NCBI GenBank assembly: GCA_015259105.1
Contig: JABZGZ010000006.1
Coordinates: 1-28,334 of the forward strand
Direction of reading: 5' to 3'
DNA from: Atopobium sp.
GTDB lineage: Bacteria > Actinomycetota > Coriobacteriia > Coriobacteriales > Atopobiaceae
DNA length: 28,334 nucleotides
The translations under genes were made by a program, and so were the position numbers. The notes under the pieces are model-generated. The model saw only the letters and a list, made by a program, of their open reading frames with translations. It ran no database searches and had not been told where the DNA came from. Every line of letters starts with the position of its first letter. Positions within the stretch are counted from its first letter, which is position 1. Below are positions 14,060-22,406 of this stretch, piece after piece.

Positions 14060-15820
14060 ATGAAAGACAAGAGGGAGCTGGTCAGGGAGATGACGGCGAA
14101 AAGCCGGCTATCTAATGCCTTGCTTTTGACCAGGGCGGTTCTTGGGCTTGTCCCCACAGTTCTCGTAATCTTCCTTGTCCACCTGTTTTTGGAAGGGTCC
14201 CTCTCGCCCGCTGCGATTGCCTATGTCGCTGCGGGAATGACGGCATGTGTGGTGGGGAAGGCGGTGTGCATGTACACGGCAACATGGAAAGCACATCGGG
14301 TGGCGTACTCGTGCCTGACGGACATCCGCCTGCGCATCGTGCGCCACCTGAAAAAGCTCCCTCTCGGCTTCTTTCAGATCAGAAGGCCAGGAGACCTCGC
14401 GAACGTCATGCGCAATGACGTGGAGCAGGTGGAGGTGTATCTTGCCCACGGGCTACCCGAATCGGCCTCAGCCACTCTGTTCCCCGCCGCCGCGTTCGTC
14501 CTCATGCTTGCAGTGGACTGGCGGCTCGCCCTGTGCATGATGGCGGGTCTGCCCCTCATGTGGCTCGTGAAGAAGGCGGCGGCGCCCGCTTGGGCGAGAG
14601 GTTTCGAGATAGTAGCCCAGTACGCCTCCCGCATGCAGAACAGCCTTATGGAATATGTCGCCAACATAGCGGTCGTCAAGGCATTCGGAAAGGAAGAACG
14701 CAAGACCGATGAGACGGTCGGGGCGGCGCGTGATTACGTGAACTGGGCAACGAGCTCGATGAACGATGTCTCGGTCCCTATGGCTCTTATCGCCCTGTTC
14801 ATGGAGTTCGGGACGGTTCTCGTACTGATTGTGGGAACGTGGCTTCTCTCCACGGGTGGCATATCCATCGAACGTCTTATCTTGGCCATGGTGCTCGCAG
14901 CCGCCTTCACTTCCTCAGTGGCCAAAACGGCGACCCTGCAACACTACCGCTTCATGTTCGACCAGGCGATGACGGGCATCGAATCGGTGCTGGGCGTCAA
15001 GACCCCAGACCTCATCGAGAGCTCCGAGGAGCCTCGCATGGGAGACATAGAGCTGCACGGAGTATCGTTCTCCTACCCACAGAGCGAGGAAGACGGCAAC
15101 GAGAGGAAGCAGGCTCTCGACTCGATAGACCTCGTGTTCCGCAGGGGAAGTACCAACGCGCTCGTAGGTTCCTCGGGATGCGGGAAGAGCACCCTCGCGA
15201 GCTTAATCATGGGATTCTGGCAGCCTGACTGCGGGCGCGTCACTGTGGGTGGACAGGACCTTTCCCAACTTTCCGAAAGGCAGGTGCCGAGCCTCTTCTC
15301 CATAGTCCAGCAGGACGTGTTCCTCTTCAACCAGAGCATCGAGGAAAACATCCTCATCGGCCGACCAGGAGCAACGCATGAGGAGGTGGTCAAGGCGGCC
15401 AAAAGGGCGCGTATCCACGACTTCATCTCCAGACTCCCGCATGGCTACGCTACGGTCCCTGGCGAGGGCGGCGTTCAGCTCTCGGGCGGCGAGCGTCAGC
15501 GCATCTCGATTGCCCGTGTAATGCTGAAAGATGCCCCCATCATCATCCTTGACGAAGCGACGGCCGCGGTCGACGCCGAGAACGAGGCCCTCATACAGGA
15601 GGCGATAGACGACCTGTCTCGCGACAAGACTGTCGTGACCATAGCCCACCACCTGAACGCTGTTCGTGGAGCGGAGCAGATTGTCGTGATGAGGGAAGGT
15701 TGCATCGCCGGGGCTGGAACCCACGAAGAACTCATGTCTACCTGTCCTCTCTACCAGGAGATGGTTGCCAAGCAAAAGCAGGTGGACAACTGGGATATCA
15801 GGGAGGTCGCATCATGGTAA
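14060..15820 (+). CDS. ABC half-transporter (membrane + ATPase), module A subunit 1
   Basis: 586 residues: six hydrophobic spans in about 18-295 (exporter fold), then an ATPase domain with Walker A GSSGCGKST (370-378), Q-loop IVQQD, signature LSGGE (474-478), Walker B IIILDE (494-499) and a His switch in T-I-A-H-H-L (530). It should pair with the next gene product as a heterodimer. Fold alone would suggest drug or lipid export, but its place beside a full ECF importer points to the importer subgroup of this fold (YbtPQ, IrtAB). The substrate is unknown. ATG with GGAGGAG upstream, touching operator O3. Ends 7 bases inside the next gene (shared ATGGTAA), so the two are translationally coupled. 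GC-rich. Confidence 0.9.
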   Translation: MKDKRELVREMTAKSRLSNALLLTRAVLGLVPTVLVIFLVHLFLEGSLSPAAIAYVAAGMTACVVGKAVCMYTATWKAHRVAYSCLTDIRLRIVRHLKKLPLGFFQIRRPGDLANVMRNDVEQVEVYLAHGLPESASATLFPAAAFVLMLAVDWRLALCMMAGLPLMWLVKKAAAPAWARGFEIVAQYASRMQNSLMEYVANIAVVKAFGKEERKTDETVGAARDYVNWATSSMNDVSVPMALIALFMEFGTVLVLIVGTWLLSTGGISIERLILAMVLAAAFTSSVAKTATLQHYRFMFDQAMTGIESVLGVKTPDLIESSEEPRMGDIELHGVSFSYPQSEEDGNERKQALDSIDLVFRRGSTNALVGSSGCGKSTLASLIMGFWQPDCGRVTVGGQDLSQLSERQVPSLFSIVQQDVFLFNQSIEENILIGRPGATHEEVVKAAKRARIHDFISRLPHGYATVPGEGGVQLSGGERQRISIARVMLKDAPIIILDEATAAVDAENEALIQEAIDDLSRDKTVVTIAHHLNAVRGAEQIVVMREGCIAGAGTHEELMSTCPLYQEMVAKQKQVDNWDIREVASW

Positions 15821-17532
15821 GAGAGATCCTAGAACGGATGACCCCCGCTGGCCGGCGCATGATGTCCATAAGCATCGCCGCATTCACGATTTATGCACTA
15901 GCCAGCGTGGCGATGGCCTTCGTTGTCCTCGCGGCTATCTATTCGGTCCTGGATGGACCGGTCGACCTCGCGCCCTACTGGGTGGCGCTCATCTGCCTTC
16001 TCCTCGTCAAAGGAGCAAGCAGCATTGTGGCAGACAAACAGAAGCATTGTGCGGGTTTCGACCTTGTGCTTGAGATCAGGATCGCCGTCGTCAGGCGGCT
16101 GAAGTCGCTTTCCCTCGGTTTCTACACGGGGGAGCGACTAGGCGAGATTGGCGATATTGTTCACAAGGACATCGACAACATGGAGATGGTGGTGGGACAC
16201 CTATGGACGAGGATGGCAGCTGATTTCATCGTCGCGGCGATTTTGCTCGTGGCTGCGGTCTTCGTTGATTTGCGCATGGCGCTACTCACGGTATCAACCT
16301 TGCCCGCTGCGCTTGCGCTCCTTGCAGTAGGACTGAGGAAGGCCCAAGCCCTCGAAAGAAGATGCGGGGATGACGCGGCGGACATGACGAGCCTGTTCGT
16401 CGAGTACGTGAAGGGCGTCCCGCTTCTGAAGGCTTTTGCTGAAAGCGAGGCCCTCGACCGTAGGCTCGAGGCGACAGTGGCGAGCTTCGGCGAGAGCAGC
16501 AAGGCAGCGTCGCGGAACATAGCGCTAGTCCTGTCCGCTTACAGTCTGGTAGCGGACCTTGCCTTCGTAGTCATGGCGTCGTGCGGTGCCCTGCTCGTGC
16601 AGAGTGGTTCTCTGCCCCTGTTCGTCTATATCGGCTTCATCATTGCGAGCGTGGAGTTCTACAAGCCCTTCTTTGCAATGGAGTTGCATTGGATGAACTA
16701 CCTCAAGGTGAGGGACAGCTTCCGAAGGATAGAGAAGATCATCCGAGCGTCCTCTGTCCCCGAGCCCGATGAGCCGCGCGTGCCTACGTCGCACTCGATT
16801 AAGTTCAATCAGGTGCGTTTCTCCTATGGAAGGGACTCTTTTGAGTTGCCCGAGGCAACGTTTACGGTCCCCGAACATACCATGACAGCACTCGTAGGCG
16901 AGTCCGGGTCGGGCAAGAGCACACTGACCAACCTTCTGCTGAGATTCTGGGACGTAAATGCGGGAAGTGTGAGCATCGGCGGCGTGGACGTGAGAGACAT
17001 CCCCTACGACGATCTTCTCGCCTCTATCAGCATCGTTATGCAGGATGTACGGCTCTTCGCGGACACCATTGAGGGTAATATCCGCATAGGCAAGGCTGAT
17101 GCGACGCACGAGGAAGTAGTGGAGGCGGCCAAGAAGGCGTGCATCCACGAGTTCGTGATGTCGCTTCCACAGGGCTACGAGACACTCATCGGGGAGAACG
17201 GTGTGGGTCTCTCAGGCGGGCAGAAGCAGAGGTTGTCTGTTGCTCGGGCGTTTCTAAAAGACGCTCCTATCCTCGTACTCGACGAGATGACGAGTAGTGT
17301 GGATCCAGTTAACGAGGTGCTCATGCAGAGAGCCGTTTCTGCGCTTGCGCAGAACAGAACAGTGCTTGTGGTGGCGCACCATCTGAGCACCATCCGCTCT
17401 GCGGACCAGATAATCGTGATGCGACAGGGGGAAATCGTGCAGAGGGGTACCCACGAACAGCTCCTCGAGGAGAGCACCGGTTATTATCGGACTCTCTGGG
17501 AACGTGGGGCCAAGACGGAGGGCCAGGAATGA
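15814..17532 (+). CDS. ABC half-transporter (membrane + ATPase), module A subunit 2
   Basis: 572 residues from the ATG at 15814 (GGGAGG seven bases upstream), overlapping the previous gene. The frame is open further back, but a longer form would lie inside gene 1. Six membrane spans in about 15-290; ATPase domain with Walker A GESGSGKST (362-370), Q-loop IVMQD, signature LSGGQ (466-470), Walker B ILVLDE (486-491) followed by M-T-S-S-V-D where A-T-S/A-x-V-D is usual, and His switch V-V-A-H-H-L (522). Partner of subunit 1. Overlaps the EcfA gene by ATGA. Both module A subunits have AHHL rather than the common AHRL after the H-loop; module B has AHR. Confidence 0.9.
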   Translation: MVREILERMTPAGRRMMSISIAAFTIYALASVAMAFVVLAAIYSVLDGPVDLAPYWVALICLLLVKGASSIVADKQKHCAGFDLVLEIRIAVVRRLKSLSLGFYTGERLGEIGDIVHKDIDNMEMVVGHLWTRMAADFIVAAILLVAAVFVDLRMALLTVSTLPAALALLAVGLRKAQALERRCGDDAADMTSLFVEYVKGVPLLKAFAESEALDRRLEATVASFGESSKAASRNIALVLSAYSLVADLAFVVMASCGALLVQSGSLPLFVYIGFIIASVEFYKPFFAMELHWMNYLKVRDSFRRIEKIIRASSVPEPDEPRVPTSHSIKFNQVRFSYGRDSFELPEATFTVPEHTMTALVGESGSGKSTLTNLLLRFWDVNAGSVSIGGVDVRDIPYDDLLASISIVMQDVRLFADTIEGNIRIGKADATHEEVVEAAKKACIHEFVMSLPQGYETLIGENGVGLSGGQKQRLSVARAFLKDAPILVLDEMTSSVDPVNEVLMQRAVSALAQNRTVLVVAHHLSTIRSADQIIVMRQGEIVQRGTHEQLLEESTGYYRTLWERGAKTEGQE

Positions 17533-19082
17533 GCGCCTTCGCGCATATAACCCTAGACAAGGTGACGTTCCAATACGCGGGGGAGGATAGCGATGCTATC
17601 CACAGCGTCGACCTGGATATCCATGAAGGCGAGTTCGTGCTCCTGACAGGAAGAAGCGGCTGCGGGAAAACCACGGTCACACGGCTCATAAATGGTCTTA
17701 TCCCTCATTTCTACGAGGGCGAGCTGGAGGGAACAGCGAGAATCGGCGGAACGGAAATGCGCGAGATGGGAATCGGAGAGATAGGAAGGATAGTCGGCTC
17801 GGTCTTCCAGGATCCTCGTAGCCAGTTCTTCATGACTGACACGACGAGCGAGGTGGCATTCGGCTGCGTGAACGCGGGACTACCACGCAACGATGTGGCG
17901 CAGCGGGTCGAAAGCGCATTCCGACGCATGAACATTCAGCACCTGCGGGATAGGAGCGTGTTCGAGCTCTCGAGTGGTGAGATGCAGCTGGTGGCCATAG
18001 CCTCCTGCTATGCGATGGGGCCTTCCGTGTACGTCTTCGACGAGCCGTCCGCAAACCTCGATATGGAAGCCGTGGAGACCCTCAGGAAGACACTATCCGA
18101 GCTGAAACGCGAGGGAAAGACTGTCATCGTTCTGGAGCACCGCCTCTTCTATCTGGCTGACCTCATCGCCCGGATGGTCGTCATCGAAGACGGTATCGTA
18201 TCCCACGTATACGACGCAGCCAGCGCGTTGTCCCTTGGCGACTCCACGCTCGCCCATATGGGTCTAAGGAACTTGCAGCTGAAGTCGGCGCTAAACGCTA
18301 TGCCCGACCACAAGCCGACCTTGTCAAAGTGTGAGAATGCGGCCTTCGAGATAAATAATCTTACGTTCTCATACGGCTCACAGCATTCGACGAGGAGTGC
18401 CGGATCGACATTGCGCGACCCTCGCACCATCGGTCCGCTGAGCTTCTCCGCCCAATTCGGCGAGGTAATCGGAATCATAGGAGAAAACGGTGCGGGGAAG
18501 ACAACTCTGTCGCGTCTGTGCTGCGGACTTGAGAAAGAGGATGGGGGCACCGTGTTCATAGACGGTAGACCCCTTTCGCCAAAGGAGCGATTGGGGCGCA
18601 TTCGACTAGTCATGCAGGACCCCGACTACCAGCTTTTCTCCGATAGCGTTCTGGGAGAGCTCTCATTGGGCGGGCGGAGAGACGCCGATGTCTGTGAGCG
18701 AGCACTCAGAAGGCTGGGGCTATGGGATATGAGGGAAGCTCACCCCGCAACGCTTTCGCGAGGGCAGAAGCAGCGCCTCACAATAGCATGTGCCCTCGTC
18801 GATGAGACTGCCACCTACTTCTTCGATGAACCGACGAGCGGCTTGGACAGGGAGAACATGGAGAGAGTCTCTTCTACGATCCGATCGCTCGCACAATCGG
18901 GAAGCGTCGTATTCACCGTCTCTCACGATCCTGAGTTCCTCCTCTCTGCCTGTGACCGCATTCTCCATCTGAGCGGTGGACTCATCGTTGACGACTTCGT
19001 CCTTGACGGCTCGTCGCGAGAGAGGCTCTTGAGATCGCTTTGTAAAGGAGGTGTGCAATGGGGCGCGCATGCAGACGCATAG
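17529..19082 (+). CDS. ECF transporter ATPase with two fused ABC domains (EcfA-type)
   Basis: 517-residue cytosolic energy subunit carrying both ATPase domains in one chain, like YkoD-type EcfA proteins. Domain 1: Walker A GRSGCGKTT (41-49), Q-loop VFQDP, signature LSSGE (147-151), Walker B VYVFDE, His204. Domain 2: Walker A GENGAGKTT (318-326), Q-loop VMQDP, signature LSRGQ (409-413), Walker B F-F-D-E (431-434) and a VSHDPEF switch. Both signatures deviate from LSGGQ. It drives the EcfT/EcfS pair encoded next. Start overlaps the previous stop (ATGA) and its end overlaps ecfT by 25 bases, so the whole run is one operon. Confidence 0.92.
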   Translation: MSAFAHITLDKVTFQYAGEDSDAIHSVDLDIHEGEFVLLTGRSGCGKTTVTRLINGLIPHFYEGELEGTARIGGTEMREMGIGEIGRIVGSVFQDPRSQFFMTDTTSEVAFGCVNAGLPRNDVAQRVESAFRRMNIQHLRDRSVFELSSGEMQLVAIASCYAMGPSVYVFDEPSANLDMEAVETLRKTLSELKREGKTVIVLEHRLFYLADLIARMVVIEDGIVSHVYDAASALSLGDSTLAHMGLRNLQLKSALNAMPDHKPTLSKCENAAFEINNLTFSYGSQHSTRSAGSTLRDPRTIGPLSFSAQFGEVIGIIGENGAGKTTLSRLCCGLEKEDGGTVFIDGRPLSPKERLGRIRLVMQDPDYQLFSDSVLGELSLGGRRDADVCERALRRLGLWDMREAHPATLSRGQKQRLTIACALVDETATYFFDEPTSGLDRENMERVSSTIRSLAQSGSVVFTVSHDPEFLLSACDRILHLSGGLIVDDFVLDGSSRERLLRSLCKGGVQWGAHADA

Positions 19083-19768
19083 ACCCGCGGACGGCTCTGC
19101 TCGCGACCTGCCTTCTGGGCATTACCGCAGTGATCTCCAACCGGCCGGAGGCAGCTCATGCGGCATGCGCCATCGGTGCGGCATGCGCGCTCGTCTCCGG
19201 GGCATGGCGGCCGTGCATTGCCCTATCTGCCGCCTATGGCCTCATAGCCGCCGTTATGGCACTTGCCGAGGGAGCCGGAAACACAACGCTTATGACCGCT
19301 GTGGTCATGCTGAGCTACATGGCCCAGAAGTTTGTAGTTCTGGCTCTCCTGGGCGTCTCCCTTTCTAAACTGGCCTCGATGCAGGATCTTCTCGCTGCGC
19401 TGCAGTCTATGGGGACTCCGCAGGTAGTTCTCATTCCATGCATGGTCATTCTGCGATTCTTCCCAACTATACGCAGGGACGCCTCGCATCTCATGGAAAG
19501 CCTGAAGACGCGGCGCGTGCTCGCAGGAGGAGGGTTTGCATTCCGACACCCAGCTCTTACATGCGAGCTTCTGATAGTTCCGCTCCTCATGAGGAGCGTG
19601 AGGGTATCCGACGAGCTTGCGGCATCCGCGCTTGCCCGCGGCTTAGACGGCGAGACCCAAGCAACGGTGCTGCTGCCCCTGTCTTTCGGAAGAAGGGACG
19701 CCGTGGCGGCCGCCTTAACCCTCCTGGCAACCGGAGTGCTTGTGTGGCTTCAATTCGGACCGCGATAA
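19058..19768 (+). CDS. ECF transporter membrane coupling subunit (EcfT/CbiQ family)
   Basis: 236 residues, with about five to six membrane spans. The cytosolic coupling segment contains VILRFFPTIRRD and S-A-L-A-R-G-L-D-G, the Ala-Arg-Gly motif by which EcfT engages the ATPase. It bridges the ATPase to the substrate-binding S subunit. The ATG at 19058 has a strong AAAGGAGG site located inside the end of the EcfA gene. Very GC-rich. Confidence 0.9.
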   Translation: MGRACRRIDPRTALLATCLLGITAVISNRPEAAHAACAIGAACALVSGAWRPCIALSAAYGLIAAVMALAEGAGNTTLMTAVVMLSYMAQKFVVLALLGVSLSKLASMQDLLAALQSMGTPQVVLIPCMVILRFFPTIRRDASHLMESLKTRRVLAGGGFAFRHPALTCELLIVPLLMRSVRVSDELAASALARGLDGETQATVLLPLSFGRRDAVAAALTLLATGVLVWLQFGPR

Positions 19769-19838
19769 AGGGACTCAGGATGAGACTTGTCTCGTCAAAT
19801 TTGTACGTCTTAAACCAGAACAGAAGAAAGGACTCATT

Positions 19839-20441
19839 ATGAAAAAAGGCGGAACCTCGGCCATAGGGGCTCGAGATCTCGTATCCATTGGTGTCTTCGG
19901 AGCACTGTCTCTCCTAATCTTCTTCGTAGTGGGAGGTATCGCTGGTCTTACCGTCGTGGGGACAGTCGCCAACATACCCATCGTCTGCTTCTTCACATCG
20001 ATAGCCTATCTACTCCTTGCCGCAAAAGTCAGGAAAACTGGGACCTTCCTCATCATGGGGACCATAAACGTGTTGCCCGGCCTGATGGCGGCAAACGTCT
20101 TCGGTGTCATCGGCAGTATCGCGGGCTGGGCTCTTGCGGAGGTGGTTGCCACGCGAATCGGGTACTCGAACAGGAAAGGTCTCGTTGCGGCTTACGTCGT
20201 CGGTTGCACACTACAGTCGGCGCTCTACACCCTTCCCATATATCTTTCAGCTGCTCAGTATCTTTCCGAGCGCCAAGAAATACTGCGACTCACCGATGAG
20301 ACCATGGCGCAGTTTGTCGCGATGTTCTCGGGTCCCATGTACGTAGGGATGGTCATCCTTACGGTGGCGACGAGCCTTGTCGGCGCGTTCGTCTCGCTAA
20401 AAATCATGAGAAAGCATTTTGAGAAGGCGGGGATTATCTAA
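19839..20441 (+). CDS. ECF transporter S component, MptD/Trep_Strep family
   Basis: 200 residues from the ATG at 19839 (AAAGGA site); the frame is open to 19740 but upstream of this ATG it is not family-like. It has the family start GARDLVSIGVFGALS, about six membrane spans (LIMGTINVLPGLM is characteristic) and the conserved C-terminus MRKHFEKAGII, shared with the module B protein (LHKHFERAGIA). It is the substrate-capture subunit. The substrate of this family is not settled; vitamins, heme-like or metal-linked compounds are possible. A small dyad (19777-19784 / 19787-19794) in the 70-base gap may tune its expression. Last gene of module A. Confidence 0.9.
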   Translation: MKKGGTSAIGARDLVSIGVFGALSLLIFFVVGGIAGLTVVGTVANIPIVCFFTSIAYLLLAAKVRKTGTFLIMGTINVLPGLMAANVFGVIGSIAGWALAEVVATRIGYSNRKGLVAAYVVGCTLQSALYTLPIYLSAAQYLSERQEILRLTDETMAQFVAMFSGPMYVGMVILTVATSLVGAFVSLKIMRKHFEKAGII

Positions 20442-20650
20442 GGGACGCCTCGCAACAAGAAAATCGAGAGATGGGACAGGATAGCCCCATGGCTGCTGAT
20501 AACCAAAAGAGCATCGGGGATTCTCGGGGGCCATACAATAAATTGAGACCCACGTGTTTCGCTGACCTAATCTTTTTCTGTTTCAGTCACATTACCTGTG
20601 GATATGCCCGCGAGTGAACTGTGTCCCAATACTTTGCATATATCTCGCCA
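20442..20650. other. Intergenic space between the two convergent modules
   Basis: About 210 bases between the stops of module A (plus) and module B (minus). I see no convincing terminator hairpin with a T-run for either operon, so overlapping 3' ends are possible. Confidence 0.5.
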
Positions 20651-22402
20651 TTACTTAGAAATCTGCCAGCCTTCAATACGCGAGCGAGCTTCAACAAAGT
20701 CATGGTAGGGACCGCTGTGCGAGATAAGCTCTTCATGGGTGCCCTGTTCTGCAACACGTCCATCTCTAAGGAAGAAAATCTGGTCAGCCTCCTCAATTGT
20801 TGAGAGACGATGCGCAATTTCAAGCACAGTTTTTCCCTCACAGAGTTGGGCAAGAGCTGCTTGAATCTCTGCTTCGTTTTCTGGGTCAACACTTGCCGTT
20901 GCCTCATCAAGAACAACAAGAGGCGCATCTTTCAAAATTGCGCGAGCAATTGAGATGCGTTGTCTCTCGCCTCCAGATAGTCGTGCTCCACCTTCTCCAA
21001 CTTTTGTCTTATAGCCTTCGGGCAGAGCTTTTATGAACTCATCGCAGCGTGCGGCTTTTGCTGCTTCTACAATCTCTTCAAACTGTGCATCTGGCCTGCT
21101 TAGGGCAATATTGCGCTCGATTGTGTCATCCATAAGATAGACGTCTTGGAAAACCATGGAGAAGTCCTCAAGAATACTGTTACACGAAAGCTCGCGTACA
21201 TCGTGGCCTCCTATGCGTACGGAGCCGCCTGTTGCATCATAGAAACGTGCAAACAGCTTGGCAACAGTTGTCTTACCTGAACCACTTCCTCCAACAAGAG
21301 CTGCAGTTGTTCCTTCGGGAATGGACAAAGACATTCCGTTGAGCACAAGAGGTCCATCTCCGTAAGCGAATGAGACGTCATGCATCTCAAGGTTGTGATG
21401 CTCAAGTTTCACAGCTTTGCAATTGTCATCGATTGCAGGTGCGGATTCGATAGCGTCAAGACGGTCGATAACTTCTCCGATGTGTCCAATTACGTAGGCA
21501 GCATCGCCACAAGCCTCAATTGATTGGAACAGCATAAAGGAGAACATCACCAGCGTGCAGAAGTTAAGCAGAGATATCGTGCCGTTCAGGAAAGAGATAC
21601 ATACGATAAAAATGACGCCAATCGAAGCACTGCGTGTCACAAAGAGAAGCAAGGCGTTGAAGGGTTGGAAAGCAAGCTCGGTTTTGAGATTTACATTTCT
21701 AGAACGTGCGTATGCGGAGCGTACTGCTGAAACAGCAGCATCTACCTGCCGGTAACTCTTAACAACGGGCATACCGTGGATGTATTCCAACGTTGCTTGA
21801 GCCATATCCTCGCGTGCGTCATTTTGCGCGGGCGACAAACGCGCGGAATTTTTGAACATCAGCTCCAGTACCACCGTTGCTACCGCAATCGCAGCTAATG
21901 CGAGGATGCAGGCCCGCAGATCCATGAAGGCGAGAAACGCCACCATTGCAGCTGCGGTTATGTATCCGTTGCCAAGCATGTCTACCATGCGCATACCGTG
22001 GATTTCCACAAATGACAGTTCGGTTGTGAGCGCCGAGAGAATTTCTCCTGATGGGTGATTGTCAAAGTAACCAAGAGGGACGCGTTTCAGCGCTTCTCCG
22101 ATACGTATACGCACCTCGTTGGAACGTTCTGCAGCTACGGTTTCCTCGGCTCGTGCTCTCAACCACATAAGTGCTGCGCGTAGCGCAATCGAAGCAATAA
22201 TGGCCAGTCCAGACGTAAGTGCAATTTTCAGATCGGGTTTCTCGCCATTTGATAAGCCGAGAAACCCGCACATGGCCCAGGCGGCAATAGCAATGGGTGC
22301 TGCAGAAACAAGTGAGATAAGAAAAGAGTATGCAAAGCCAAAGAGAATTCGCGTTTTCTTGTTGCCCGTCCAACGCACCACTTTTATAAGCGCACTAAAC
22401 AT
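20651..22402 (-). CDS. ABC half-transporter (membrane + ATPase), module B subunit 2
   Basis: 583 residues. Six membrane spans in about 20-300; ATPase domain with Walker A GGSGSGKTT, Q-loop VFQDV, signature LSGGERQR, Walker B LVVLDEATASVD and His switch E-I-A-H-R-L-S-T, all intact. Probable heterodimer partner of the upstream gene, whose stop is only 4 bases before this ATG; the ribosome site AAAGGGG lies in the end of that gene. Last gene of module B. Moderate GC, like guaA, and different in base composition from module A. The coding DNA at 22234-22268 contains an 11-bp dyad that shares its core with the hairpin at 731-775. Confidence 0.9.
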   Translation of the reverse strand: MFSALIKVVRWTGNKKTRILFGFAYSFLISLVSAAPIAIAAWAMCGFLGLSNGEKPDLKIALTSGLAIIASIALRAALMWLRARAEETVAAERSNEVRIRIGEALKRVPLGYFDNHPSGEILSALTTELSFVEIHGMRMVDMLGNGYITAAAMVAFLAFMDLRACILALAAIAVATVVLELMFKNSARLSPAQNDAREDMAQATLEYIHGMPVVKSYRQVDAAVSAVRSAYARSRNVNLKTELAFQPFNALLLFVTRSASIGVIFIVCISFLNGTISLLNFCTLVMFSFMLFQSIEACGDAAYVIGHIGEVIDRLDAIESAPAIDDNCKAVKLEHHNLEMHDVSFAYGDGPLVLNGMSLSIPEGTTAALVGGSGSGKTTVAKLFARFYDATGGSVRIGGHDVRELSCNSILEDFSMVFQDVYLMDDTIERNIALSRPDAQFEEIVEAAKAARCDEFIKALPEGYKTKVGEGGARLSGGERQRISIARAILKDAPLVVLDEATASVDPENEAEIQAALAQLCEGKTVLEIAHRLSTIEEADQIFFLRDGRVAEQGTHEELISHSGPYHDFVEARSRIEGWQISK

Positions 22403-22406
22403 TACG

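Noticed and set aside
14060..17532. Reading the module A ABC pair as a multidrug exporter
   Set aside because: The fold allows it, but the tight operon with EcfA, EcfT and EcfS makes an uptake role more likely; direction stays unproven.
20442..20650. Shared terminator between the convergent modules
   Set aside because: Short GC stretches exist but no stem with a following T-run could be found.
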